Translations under genes and position numbers: made by a program
The notes under the pieces: model-generated
What the model saw: the letters and a program-made list of their open reading frames with translations, nothing else
Told to the model about the DNA's origin: nothing
Database searches by the model: none
Shown here: positions 12,501-26,230 of the stretch, piece after piece
Position numbering within the stretch: position 1 is the first letter of the stretch
Layout of the letters: each line of letters begins with the position of its first letter
Assembly: GCA_037043235.1 (NCBI GenBank)
Contig: JAWRVZ010000051.1
Span: forward strand, 1,890,001 to 1,954,000
Direction: 5' to 3'
DNA length: 64,000 nucleotides
Source of the DNA: Rhodeus uyekii
Taxonomy: Eukaryota; Chordata; Actinopteri; Cypriniformes; Acheilognathidae

Positions 12501-15500
12501 TTATGATTAAATAAATAAAGTAATAATTTCTTCCCAGTTTCTGTTTAATGTGCACTAAATGAGCAGTAGACGTTTGGGCATGTTAAAAAAGCAAACAGTT
12601 CAGTTCCATTGTTTGTTCTAAAGCTTTACATTCACCATTCATCCACATTTATTTGACTTTCTGTGTGGTCTGCTGCCACTTTCACATCTGTATTTGTGTT
12701 TGCTTTGTTTTAAACCTGATATTTTACATTTACATTTGAATCCAAGCTGAATGAGCACTGTGCTGGGTCCTATTGATTCATTTATTTTTCTTCTCTATTA
12801 GATATTTTTAAAACATTTGAAATGACTTGATACTTTTACATTTTTGTTATTTATTGGGATTTTATTTTCTGTAAAGTACTTTGAATTACCATTGTGTATG
12901 AAATAAATTCAACTCAGAATATGACAAACAGACCATTTAGTTGGCTGATATTTTAGCACTTAATATTCTTGAATCACTCGGTAACCCCTGCTGTAAAACC
13001 AAGTGGCCCTCTAGAGGAGATCATATGCAATTACCCCATAAATGTATATAACACACACCACAGGAAGACTCGCGGGAGACGCTAAAGAAAGTCAATGAAA
13101 ACGTGATGTGGAGGATTGAGGCGGCGTGGGCTCTGAGTGCTCGACCACCTCGCATCCGCATCACTTAGCTGCTCCTATCTCAAATCATTACTCATATCTC
13201 AAAGCAAAAAATTAGCTCGAAGGCTTGCTCGTATCTTGGAATACTCGTATGTCAGGACACTCTTATCTTAAGGCATTACTGTATATTTTTGCTGGTTACA
13301 AACTGGACAAAGTGAAGCTGCAGCGATGAAAACACCTCATCACGGGACCATGGGGATGTCTTCATTATACAGTAGAACCCCCGACTTACGAAACGCTCTA
13401 CGTACGAAAAATTCAACATACGATAAAAGATTTCGGGGTTTTTTTCGCCCGAGTAACGGCAAAATGATCGAGATGCGAAAAAACATTTCAGAGTTTTGTT
13501 TTGAAATTCACGCTGATTTTGGTTCGGGTTGAATGAAGGCTACAGTTTGTCCGGTCAGAACAATGATGTCTCACTCAGGGAATAATCCAAAACTGGTATT
13601 TATTAAAGGTGCATAGATGTGTGGTTACGCATGATCAATAAAACCTCAACGATTGGCACTAATTCCCTGTATTTCACTCAATAAACTATATACAATCTTC
13701 AGCCGATCTCTTTTACCTTAATCATCCGTCAGCTCTCTCAGATGGAAAGTTTTGGAATAGTCCATTTCGCACTGAATGACAGGGATGGCTGGAATAGTCC
13801 ATGTAAGAAGGGGAACACTTTTTACAATCCTGCTCTCCTATTGGTCAGCATTGTGCCTAGTTAACAAACTTTTTCTAATCACTCACCATGGATGTGAAGA
13901 TTGTTGCTGAAGTGAAAAGGAAGAAGAGGATGCTTTACATTGCCTTGAAAAGGGAGATAAATGAGAAGTATGGAGCTGGGATGTGCTTCATCCCATGCTA
14001 AATGTGGTGTTTTAGTAAGGCTTGGAACGGATTAGGCAATTAACATGTAAAAGCCTGACCGACATACGAAAAGATCGACTTACGAAGCCAACCTCGGAAC
14101 GGATTAATTTCGTAAGTCGGGGTTCTACTGTATTATAAATTTCTGTGTAACCTGCACATCAACAACAACACAACCTTGTTTTTACCACATTTACAATGTG
14201 GTAAATGCATGTAAAACTGCATGCATGTAAAATGGTTAGCTATGCTGATACAGATTTCCAGAAATGAGATTTGAATTGGATTACAAACCACATATGAATG
14301 TAGCTTGAAATGGATTCGGATTTCATGTGGTTTCGTGCCGTTCACACTTGCTAAATCGGATTGGATTCCAATCAGAAATGCATAAAAATCATAAGGTTTA
14401 AGACTTTAAAACCCTTGTTGACCATAACCATAAGTATATACCTTGGTCGGAGTCGGATTTGTCAGAAGAGATGGTGGAGCCCATGCTGTCCATGCGTGTG
14501 CGCTCCACACCCAGCTGCTCCAGGCGTCTGCGCAGGTGCCTTTGCTCTCTTTGCAGCTGGTCTATAGTGTGCTGGGCCTTCCGCTCGCCATCTTCCAACC
14601 TCTGCAAACACACACGTGTGTTCAAGTCTTATTGTAAAACAAGCACTGCCATTATAAGACAGCCGATTTACAGACACATGTGAATACTATTCCAACCTTG
14701 TAGCAACAAGATTAATAACTAACAAAAAAGAAATTAATACTTTTATCAGAAGTTAAAGCAAGGAAAAGCCAAACCTCTTAGTAAAGTTTCCAGACCATAT
14801 TTATAATTAATGGTTCATACAGCATTATATTTTGGTGTATAGTACATCAAAAAAATTCCATTGGTTTTCTCAAAGTGTTTAGATGAGTACAAACCTAAAA
14901 CTTTTATAACCTGAATATATAATTATATATATGAATATATATAACCTGAGTATATTATATAATATAATATACTTTTACACCTGACACATCAGTTTGATAC
15001 GGTAATGTTGGTTTGACCATCGATTGAATATAGCATTTACTGTTTAAGAGAGACTTGCTTATGGTAAAGACAAACAGTTTTGTGTAACGAAAAATCCTTA
15101 ATTTAAAAAACTTTTGCTGTAAAATCACTCTGCTTATATGATACATTTATTTTAAGAAGTTCTTAATTTTATTTTTCAGGAAACCGAATAGGGGAAATGG
15201 TCTGGAAACACAAAGGTTTTTCCATACTCTGTTTTGCAGACCTAGAAAATACTCCAATCAAACTCCATAGTTTTATAAATGTGTAGGAAATTGTGTTTTT
15301 GGTAGGGTACTTTGTACTGTGTGTGGACAATATTCAGTGCATCATGATCAACTGCAAAATTCAAACGTGTTTTCGCGCGATATCTGGCGCTGATCCAGAG
15401 ACGGACGCGCTCAGAGCTCGTCATATATCACAACAATTCAGTGTTTTCAACCACATAAGGTTTATTTTAGGTTTCAAACATTTAAATACTCATAAGTACT

Positions 15501-17761
15501 GGCAAAACAATACATTTATAGCTTGAAAAATACACACTGATGTCTATAAAAGAGGAAATAGCAATCCGTTCAATTATAAACTGACAAGGTGTTTTATTCA
15601 TATCAGATACACATTGCACTGGCAACTATAAAGTCGCTCTGTTCTTCTCCCACTTTACCGGACACTTACTGTCATGTATTTCGGGAAAAGCGACTGAATT
15701 TACGTGTTGTAAATCCGACAGATCAGATTCTCTGAATTGCAGCGCAAGCTGAATTGCACCGCCCGTCGCAGATCAGTGAACATGATCATTATAAAGGCTT
15801 TTAATTGACAAAAGTACATATTTGAGAATCGGAACATTAGGTAGTTGATGACAGCGCCAACAAGCTGGTGAATATTTTGAATAAAAAAGAAAAAACTAAA
15901 TAATTGTGTCATACAGCGCTTTTTGTGGCTGCGGTGCGTCACGTTAAAAGCATGACACGTAACAATGGAAACAAAAGGGGGTAATGTACTGAAATAGGAG
16001 AGTTGGGGGGCGCAAAATGTTTACTTCTTCCTAGGGGGGAGGGGGGGGGGGGCATAAGAGAAAATAACTGAGAAGCATTGACTTAACCGTGGTAAAATCT
16101 CAGTAACTGGCTCTTGAGACTTGCTGCTTTAATATCAAATCACTGCATTATGGTCTTCTGAGAATTGTCTTGTGCTTTCATGCCACCAAACAACTACCAA
16201 GGGGACGTTGGCACATACCTTGATGTGTTCCTTAGCCCTCATTAGAAGGCTGAGGGTCGTGTGCCGGTTCGAGTCTGGTCCTAAGGGCACGAGGGATTTC
16301 AAGCGCTCCAAACACAGTCGTAAATGTGCCCTCCTGGATGATTGATGTGAGGAAAAGAGAGAAAGAGTCATAAAAGCAATGAAACTACAACAACGCTTTC
16401 AATAAGCTGTAGCAAAAACATGAATCATAAAAATAAGATCAAAAAAGTTGTAAGGTTTCAGTTTGTTCCTCACTTAAAGGTATAGTAAGAATTCAAAAGA
16501 GTTGGAATATAGTGCATGAATCATACCGACTAGTTTTATCATACTTCTATGGTTCTGTGTCATTCAGTTCCTGTTCATTATAACTGCATGGGGGCAAAAA
16601 ACAAGCACAAAACTAATCTGTTACACAGAACAAAAAGTTATACAGATTTGGGGGAAAGAATTGTTGGATGAACAACTGTTTTAAAGGGTTCCTATTATGC
16701 TTTTTACATTTTTAACTTTCTTAACTTTGCGGTTTAAGTATCAAAAAGGTCAGAAAAGTTATTCTCTATATCAGTAAACAATGTTTCTGAACTCCCTGAT
16801 TCGCCTTGATCGCAGTCATTAGTATTCTTCTGGGAATGTTCATGTCAGAATATTCTTCATTTAAATAATTCCCAAGGTATATGCATAAAAATTACACAAA
16901 TGTTGCTTGGTTGAGTTGCATTCGCTGTTATAGTAAAATTTCTGAAACGCGCTCAAAGTGTTTGACCAAACAAAACACATTTTTCTAGCCGACCAATCAG
17001 AGCACATTGTATTGTTCGCAAGTAGGTGCTTCATAGAGACAGAGTGTACAGCAACAATGTAAAATATGTGAAAAATAGTTTTTTTTATGAACATTCAAGC
17101 ATGAAAACCTATTTGAGTAGCTAAAAAACCAAACACATAATAGGTCCTCTTTAATAATTTGCTAGTGAATAAGCCCATGAACATAACATCAATGCATTAT
17201 TATTCAGGCAGTCGCATTTAATGGTACCAATCCAACAAATAAACCTGTTATTTAAATGAGGATCATCAAGTTTCTTCCTCTAAATGCTACTCTAACTTGC
17301 TTCCTCTCTTGTGCGTGCCAACGGGATTCACAGCTGCTGGGGTGTGGTGATGATAGGTGCCAGCGGCTACATGACCTGTTATGCAACCTGGCAGAAACTG
17401 CAGACTGCTTTGCTTTGCTGCTGTATTTGTATGGAGGCGTGGGTCACAACCCAACTATTTTACTGCTGCTGCTCAGCGGCTGCGTATGTCTGCATGTTAG
17501 CAATGCGTGTTCTGCCAACAGATAAGTGTGTACGTGTTGCCGGTCTTTATTAGCCACTATAGTTAAGCATGTAATAATTGAAATGTAAAAAATATAACAA
17601 GAGGAAATGAAATAAAAGGTGTCGCCATATACAAATTTTGAGAAGGCCATGCAAATTGTGTGGTCACAAACAAATTACTGTGGAAAAAATAAAATGCTAT
17701 ACTGAACTTAAACTATAAATAAATAATTATTAATCAAAATAAGAACTATAAATAAATAATG

Positions 17762-17793
<32 letters not shown>

Positions 17794-19243
17794 AATATTC
17801 TATATTAAATATATATTATTATATATATTAAAACTACAGTGGAACCTCGAGATACGAGCAGCTTAACATACAAGTTTTTTGAGATACGAGCCGGAGCTCG
17901 GGCCATATTTTCGTTCAAGATACGAGCCCAAATCCGAGATACGAGCCATGTTTCCGGAGCGTCCCGCTAGTTGGCGCGCAGGGTCGAGCATCATCCGAGA
18001 GCATCTCTCGCCTGAAGCAGAAGGATGCCATCAAGAGTGCTACACCAGCAAAAGGAACCACAATTCTTTCCCAATTAACCCTTTTGCACATACGATCACA
18101 CGACTGAATTTGCGTTATAAATTAGGCCGATCATATTCTCCGAACTGCGGCGCCCATCTCGCATCATAGATCAGCTAACGTGATCATTATAAACGTTTTT
18201 AAACAATAAAACACTTTCACTTCCACATATTTGAGAATCGAAATATCAGGTAGTTGATAACAGCCAACAAGCTGGTGAATATTTTGAATAAATAAGACAT
18301 AGGCCTACACTAACTAAATGCGATGCACATGTCATTCAGCGCTTGTCAACGTAACAAGCATGACGCGTCGCCATGGGAACAATAAGGTAAACATTCTAAA
18401 ATAACGGCCGCCTAAAAAAACTCACGCTGGGGGGTCAGAGAGAATATGTAGAACTTACATGCGAAAGGGTTAAAGATAAATATCCACGAGGAAAATGGAG
18501 AAGCTTCTGCTCGTATGGGTGAAAGAGAAGGAGTTGGCAGGAGATACAGTGACGGAGACGGTAATATGCGAGAAGGCACGGAGTGTTTATGCTGACTTAG
18601 TGAAGAAAGAAGCATCAACTTCTAAATGGGCATTAGAAGAAGCGTTTAAGGTAAGGCATGGCTGGTTTGATAATTTTAAGAAGAGAACTGGCATCCATTC
18701 AGTGGTGAGGCATGGCGAAGCTGCGCGTGCGGACGTGAAAGCACCCTCCCTCCTCCTCGCCGTTCACCTTCGTTAGCCGCACTCGTCTGTCTCCAAAGTA
18801 AGACTATTATGCTAAATAACTCTTTTATTTCATATTATTTTATGTATTTGTTAATTATACAAGTTTATTTGTTATTTAAAAACATATCTTTATTCATAAT
18901 TTACAATGGTTTGGGGATTTTTCAAAGGTCCGAAACGGATTAAATCGAATTCAGTTATTTTAAATGGGAGAAATTTGTTTGAGATACGAGCTGATTGACT
19001 TACGAGCTCGGCTCTGGAACGAATTAAACTCGTATCTCGAGGTACCACTGTATTATATACTATTAAATATTATATTATTATATATATTAAATACTTAATT
19101 ATATATTAAAAATATTAAATATTATATATAATTCCAGTTGTAATACAGCTATAACTATAAAAAATAAATTAAAAAATTAAAAATAATATAATAATTTATA
19201 AAATATAATTTTTTATATATAGTTATAGCTGTATTACAGCTGG

Positions 19244-19289
<46 letters not shown>

Positions 19290-19460
19290 TCTTTTTTTAT
19301 AGTTATAAAAATAAATACAAATTACATATATATATACTATAGTTATAGCTGTATTACAACTGAAATTATTTATTATATATATATATATAAAATAATTTGT
19401 TTATTTATTTATTTTTAGTTCTTATTTAATTAATAATAATTTATAGTATAATTATATTTG

Positions 19461-19514
<54 letters not shown>

Positions 19515-22500
19515 CAAATAAATATAATTCCAGATGTAATACAGCTAAAATATGAAAAAAGCTAAATATCACAACTGTGTTGCTGCAAAAAAATATTTTC
19601 TAAAATAGTTCGCTATTTATAATAATTAATAATAACTAAATAATTTACCATTTACTACTAAAACTACACAAGAAAAAATAAAATAAATTATATATAAAAA
19701 TGGACATGAAAATAAAACTGTAAAAACATTGATATGAAATAGCGGGCAATTGTGTTTCTCTTAAATGTTGCTTCTGCAGTTCAAGGCAAGTTTAAAGCAA
19801 ATGATTAAAGTTAATGTGCAAACAAAGGGTAAATTAAAGCAGTATCATACAGCAAAAGGACAGGCTGCGTTTTTACCTGCCTCTCCAGAAACACACGTAC
19901 ACAAAAACATGCGCTCGAGAACACACCCAGACAAAGGCTAATGTTTGCACCACTGCTCGTCGCTTTCATACACTCCAGTGGTTCGAAGGTCAGGAATACC
20001 ATTACATAACTTCAGAATTGAGTGACATAACCTAAGTAGCCTGGTGTTTGTTAAGCAAATACATACTGCGTGCGTTGCCTGCCATTTACACACAATGGTG
20101 TTGCTGTCACAAGGTCAGTCACGGTACGTGTAGATTTGTTTCATTTTCTCTTCTGTTATCTCTTCTCCATTTAAAAGTTTAGGGTCATTAAGATATACAT
20201 ATATATGCATGTCAATGTGTCAAAATAAGACATGCATGCATGCATATATACATGTTTGCATGTACCCTCAGAGTATGTGCATGTATGTGTATATATATAT
20301 ATATATATATACAGCTATATTACTGTTTTGCTGCATTATTTTTGATTAATTAAATACAACAATGGTGAGCATAAACATTTTAGAGACTCAAGCTTTTGAA
20401 ATGTATTGTACATGGAACGGGATATTCCCTGCATGCTGTGTCCCTATACAAAAAAGACCACCCCAGTTATATCTGGACACTGTATATCGGCTCAACTATG
20501 ACCCTTTAAACAGGCCAGGCTACAAGGTATATGACTTTTAGTGTAAATCACCATCCTCTCCCAGCCTTTGACTTCTGACCTCTAAGTAATTGTCTTATCC
20601 ACACTGGAGAACGGTACATGTCAAGGCATATGTGGCGTCCTGAAGCTCAGGTTACAGATCTAAACCCTCTCTCAAGACAAATAGGCCACAGATATGCGAA
20701 GCCCAACTTGAGAACAAACACAACGCCTCGCAGGCAAATTTAACCTGTGCTTATGTTTGAGATGGTATGTGTCTGCTATTGTGGCTCCAGTTGACAGAAA
20801 GAACATTGTTTGTAGGAGATGTTTGAATATTCTCTTAGACAACTATAAAAACAACCTTTCGAGAGTGAAAATGCATGCCATGTGTGGCATTGAGGTCAGT
20901 AGGACAAATGTAACGGTTTCACATGATACAGGTGTGTGACATTTTATAAGACACCGATACACCTCAGGTCTTCTGAGGAAAATTTCAGGTGAGATTTTAA
21001 CTTTCACAACAGCTTTTTTATTTAAATGCCACTATGCTAAACTATGAGCCAGGTGCAAACAAAACTGCTAAACATTTCAAAAACATTCAGAGGTTTTCAC
21101 TTGGTGGACAATAACAGGTCCAATAGCACTTGGGTGAACAACTGTAAATCAAATCAGGAAAGAGCTACATTTAAACTTTTATCTGCTTGATGCATGAAAA
21201 CAATCCTCATTGCTGAAGATCAAACGTGACGTGTAACACGAGAATGAACCTCATTGGTTCTTGCTGAAGCTCAAACGTGACGCGTAACACCAGAATGACC
21301 CTCATTGGTTCTCCCACGTCAAGAGAACATGCTTGACCTTCCATTTATCACAACTGATGTGTGAGTTGAATGTTTGTATGTGGATAAAAGCCTAAATTCA
21401 ATCTGTTCATCATATAAAGCTAAAACACTTAGTTTTACGGTCTGTTTTGAAGAATAAAAGTGTTATTTGCGTAGCTGTCAACAGAGGGACAGAATGTGCT
21501 CAGATTTTATCAGGATGAACTTCTTTTGTGTTTCAAAAACGAACTAAAGTTTTACAGGTTTGGAATGCCATGCAGGTAAGAAATTAATGACAGAATTAAA
21601 AAAAAGTGAACTATCCCTTTAAATGTCGATTAACATGCGCTAACTACTAGGCCACAGTACTATCCTTGTTATATATTTTTGAACCAGAGAGGATCACGGC
21701 CACATGAATCATCACAACACAGCTGTGCTGGTCTCACATCAGACATGCTGGCCATTTATTAAAATCTGCATTACAAATGCACTCCCACTCGAGCTGCTAA
21801 ATGAATATCAGCTCTGGACTCCATTTTGAGTCAGTGTGAAACAAAAGTAGAGACGAGGGGAGCCTCATTCTCCTTCTTTGGATAGATTTTTCTAAACAGC
21901 AGATGAAAGCCGCTCTTCAGAAATGAATAGGGGATCAGTTGTCCAGAGCACTCTGACCTCAAGAGCTTTGGTCTAATGTATGCAGAAAGAGAAACACTTT
22001 CCAAGGAAACAATGGGAGGGGAGTGTGACTGAAGCTGTGTGCATTGTTAGGAGTGTAAAGTCAAAGTCCAGACACCCTGGTTTTGCTCACTGCATGTATT
22101 ATTCAAGGCGTTCAGCAAGCTGAGCTCAGTGCACAAGTGTTACCCAAACCACATCGCGCTGGTGCCCGAGACTTTAAACCAATTTCATTAGCGAGATCTT
22201 TAATGTTAAAAATTTCAGGTCACCCACTTATACATAGTTCCCGTATGACGTCAGCACATACGTCACTGTATGGTGATCGTCCATGCTGTGGGGCATTGCG
22301 TGTGGCTTGAATACAATTTGCAGTCACACAATGGTTAATACATGCTCGTTTAAAGATCGTACAAACCGTGCAGACGATTCCGTGAAACGTAGTTTTTACA
22401 CTAAACCTGTTGTGAGGACATTTGAAGTAGAGCAAACGAAGACGTTAAGTGAAGAGCGACAACGGACATGGTTAGCAAACAGAAAATAACTGCCGTCGAA

Positions 22501-25500
22501 ACATTACAAAATCTGCTCTGATCGAATTCATACAAGCTACTTTTATCAAATACTCTATCGATTAGTGTCATTATTATCATTAACAGTAGTACTATCAGAA
22601 TAGATATCAGATATTTCGTATAGTGAATGAAACAGAGTCGTCGTATTTTGTGGTCGGTTTATCTTTGTTTTGAATCTTAAAGTGAACATGAACTTGAGTT
22701 CTTAACAACTTTTCATAGGCATTAAACACTGCTAATTCACATATACAACCACGTTTATAATTAGTAAAAAAATAAAAACAAAACAACATCTATATCTAGT
22801 AATTTTATTTTACAATCAATAAATACCATTATTTACAATCACCCTGGGTTGCTTCAACAATGCCCGTTTTGGTTTTTTTTAATGGTGTCATTCATGATCT
22901 GTGAGTGTCGTACCTAAAATTGCAGAGAAAATTCCAGTGAATTTGTTATTTTGAGCATTTTTACCGTTGACGCTTACCGTTGCCATAACCAACACGTTGT
23001 CGCTCACTTCCACGACAATGACGTCTTTAACCCAACCATTGACAAACTGGTAAGCTTCAAGCGATTTGTAACTTTTCAAATCCTCTAAAATGTAAGCACT
23101 TTTCGTGTTTACTCAATTTAAAATGTCTATGTACCGGTAGGTAATGTCCGGGAGGCATCAGACGTTACTCGTCAGTTTTCCTTTGCCAGTTTCGTACGGA
23201 TCAGTGCACCGATCAGGCTTACCTTAGCCGCGTATCTTTCGCGTAACACTTTCTCTAACCCATATTTGTACTTTCCTGACTTTGGTGCCATTTCTACTTA
23301 AGATTTGATTACGATCTGTTTCGGCGTTACGCATTGTAGGAAGCCTTCCAGCTCTGAGCTTGCCCCAGAGCATGGCCACCGGAGGTTGACTCCGCCCACA
23401 TTCCAAAACTATGGGAACTATGTATTGAGGGTTTATCTCTAGGTCAGGGGTGGCCGAGCTGCATGCGGCTCTTTGACTGCTCTTTTGCGGCTCTTCATGT
23501 TCTGTGTTTACAATCGCAATTTTTTTTTTTTAACGAGGTTCCTATTGACCCTTTGCAAGTCGACTGACGTTACCGCCATGTTGGAGACACCCGAAGTCTT
23601 GTTCTCATTCATTGTTAACATATTTGAACTAAGCAATCATAAAATTCGCTCATTTTGAAGAATGGCAGGGAAACCGTGTGATAATAGTGTTGCAAGGAGT
23701 GTTTTATACAGGGATAAGCTTGATCCGCTGGAGAAGTCGAGATATATTGAGAAGTTGAAGCTTATTGACGGTGAAGATCCACTCGATGATTCTGTTATAC
23801 AACAATGGAGAAAGTCTTGTGAGAACATTCTGCCTAGTGTGTCCCAGTACGATATTCTGTACTACTAGTGCTTACACCCAGGAGCAACTGAAATCCTTGA
23901 AAGGACTTGATGCAGTTTGTTTGTGGATGGGTGTCAGATAGAAGAGCTTACGTGTGTGCTGACAACAAACATGTAGCAGTTACAGCAAAGGTAGGGTAAA
24001 AATAGTAAACCTATTAACTCAATATTCTTGAAGATCTTACACTACTTTGACATACATTTAGTTATGTAACTAATGTAGACATAACTAATGTCCAGTTCAT
24101 TAAAAGTTAATGATAGACAGCATAACATGAAAACAACCTGGTTTGAATCAATAAATGAAAACACCTGGGGTCTCATTTATAAAGTGTGCGTACGCACAAA
24201 ACAGGGCTGGAAACGTACGTACGCCAGTTTCCACGCAAAGGTTGTGATCAATAAAAAACAAACTTGATGGGAGAATGTGCAGACCTTAAAGCAAACTTTG
24301 AGCTGTGCATTCGCACATTCTGGAGACAGAGGGAATTGGCGACACAGATGGTTAATTTTAGTTTATTTTTTGGTGTATGCCATTTTTTACTTTTAAGCGT
24401 ACGTAAACTTTTAGTAGGGATCCTACGCACAGTTTATAAATGAGACCCCTGTAACTTAATTTTCAATTTAGAGAAACATTGCGCTGACTCATTTAAGGTC
24501 ATTATGGGTTGTAAATGGTGGGGAAAGACTGAATGCACTGCAAGTCAGCTGAAAGACCTCACTGTAAAGCTTTTAGTTCGATCGGGGCTTGAGCCCATGT
24601 GTTGAGCCCATATATGCCGGCTGTTGGAAATGACGTCTGGAAAGCGATAATAGTGTCTTTCGGTACCTCTGAACGATTGTGACAACCTTCTACATTGCAG
24701 TAGTTTCTCTTCGCCTTCGGCATGATGATATATATTTAGAATTGTTACGCTCTACTTGATCCTAAATGTGAATGACGTTAAATGACTAATCGGTGGTGTC
24801 TCCAAGATGGCCGACTTCCGGTTGGATGACGTCACCAGAAAACGCTCAATTGACTGAGAGGAGCTGCTTTCTGACCGACCGTGGAAAAAGCATTGGGCTG
24901 ATTAACCCCGTCAACAATCGTGATCAGGTCTTACTTATCTCTGATCAATATCTGGACACACGTGAAAAGAATCGGTTCCAAAAAGACTGAAATTACGTAT
25001 TCAGTTACACTCCCTGGTCGTTTTACTCTCAATTACATACGTTTAATCTTAATTTAATCAGCAAGGATGTAATGAGGTATAATCCTGCAAGCTTACAGAT
25101 AAGAACTAACAACTGTGACGATAACATTAAGGTTATATGGACATACCTGTTCTTCTCCATCTCATTGTGTGTAGACCTGTAGAGAAAGAAAGAGGGAGAT
25201 GTTAGGAATCCCCACCTCGAATTTTGTACAGGAGAGGTACATTAATACTTTTCTAAATGATCTCGCTCACAGTTTTAGCCTAGTGGAATATAAAAAAAGT
25301 TAAAGTATCCAACAGACTGGAATGTTATAGAGACTTCATGTTATATTTCTATAGAAAAAATTTTTATGTTTATATTCAGTCTTTATTTTAACAAGGCAGT
25401 GAGAGAGAAGAAATGAAACAGGAAACTAAAGCAAATTTTTTACTATTTTAAAAATAAAAATGTAAATTAATATTTAAATATTAAATCAAATGTTTAAGTA

Positions 25501-26188
25501 TATAAAGATTTTATTATGATTTTATTTTTAGTCGACTAATCGAACGTTTATATTCATTTAATTACTTAAATTTATACTGGGGCGGAATGAGAACGATGAA
25601 TTATGGGCAAACATCCTGTCCAACATAATATAATTAATATTAATATAATCAAAAGAACCCGCCATTAACGATCTTCCCGTCACAGATTTTGTGGGTTTGC
25701 CACTTCCTGTGGAGGTTTTTTCTTGAGATTAACCGACTAATACACTTTTGGTCGACTAGAAGCCTTTTCTAGTTCACTAACATTTAGTTGAGTATTAGGT
25801 GGCCTCCCTAAATAATATAATAAGAATATAAATAATATATACACTGTCAACTAATCAAAAATAAAATATTTTAAAGATAATATTTTACCAATTTACCATT
25901 TGTCAATGTAATTTAACAAAGTGACAATTTAAAAGCCAATTATTATTGGGGGAGGGGGGGGGGGGGGCGATGTCGTCTTCATGATATCAAATTTTTCACA
26001 CAATACATAAATTGGCTTTTCAACATAAAAATAAATAAAATAACCTCTTGTAAGCAAGTAAAATAACCCTCCACCTTAATCGATGGGATACGTCTCCAAC
26101 ATCACCTCCATGTTTTTAGGTTTGAAAGGCACAGAGAGTGTTCTTTGAGAGTCATTGCTGACTTGAATGTTCAGTACAAAGGTGAACT

Positions 26189-26230
<42 letters not shown>

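Larger units (their letters stand above)
17837..19050 (+). mobile_element. Tigger/pogo-like element, internally deleted
   Basis: Starts CAGTGGAACCTCGAGATACG and ends CGTATCTCGAGGTACCACTG, with TA on both sides. Subterminal GAGATACGAGC repeats are present. It holds part of a transposase gene (18495-18740) and is interrupted by a TTAA-flanked MITE (18075-18473). Confidence 0.88.
19051..22229. other. mxd1 intron 3 segment
   Basis: Holds TA runs (19246-19283 and 19467-19505) with inverted copies of a TGTAATACAGCT motif around 19130-19545. Also present are CATG/TATA-rich sequence at 20190-20310, a 51-bp tandem duplicate (21212-21313), and the right end of a GTGAACTATCCCTTTAAA MITE at 21440-21622. 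No exon seen. Confidence 0.55.
22230..23425. mobile_element. THAP/YqaJ element 1 (ISL2EU-like), internally deleted
   Basis: Terminal ATACATAGTTCCC (22230-22242) is matched by the inverted GGGAACTATGTAT (23413-23425). The 1.2-kb interior holds the start of a THAP-domain gene on the plus strand and the start of a second gene on the minus strand. The two genes converge, each with its front end at one terminus. The THAP plus YqaJ-nuclease pairing resembles what I recall of ISL2EU-type transposons; that label is inference. Confidence 0.65.
23541..24853. mobile_element. THAP/YqaJ element 2, opposite orientation
   Basis: CCATGTTGGAGACACC (about 23577) on the left is inverted on the right (GGTGTCTCCAAGATGG, about 24796). 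The flanks align loosely out to ATTGACCC/ATTGAGCG. It holds the front of a YqaJ-type gene on plus (23662) and a THAP-like fragment on minus (24723). This is the mirror image of the element at 22230. It is interrupted by a MITE at 24166-24451. Termini are approximate. Confidence 0.6.
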
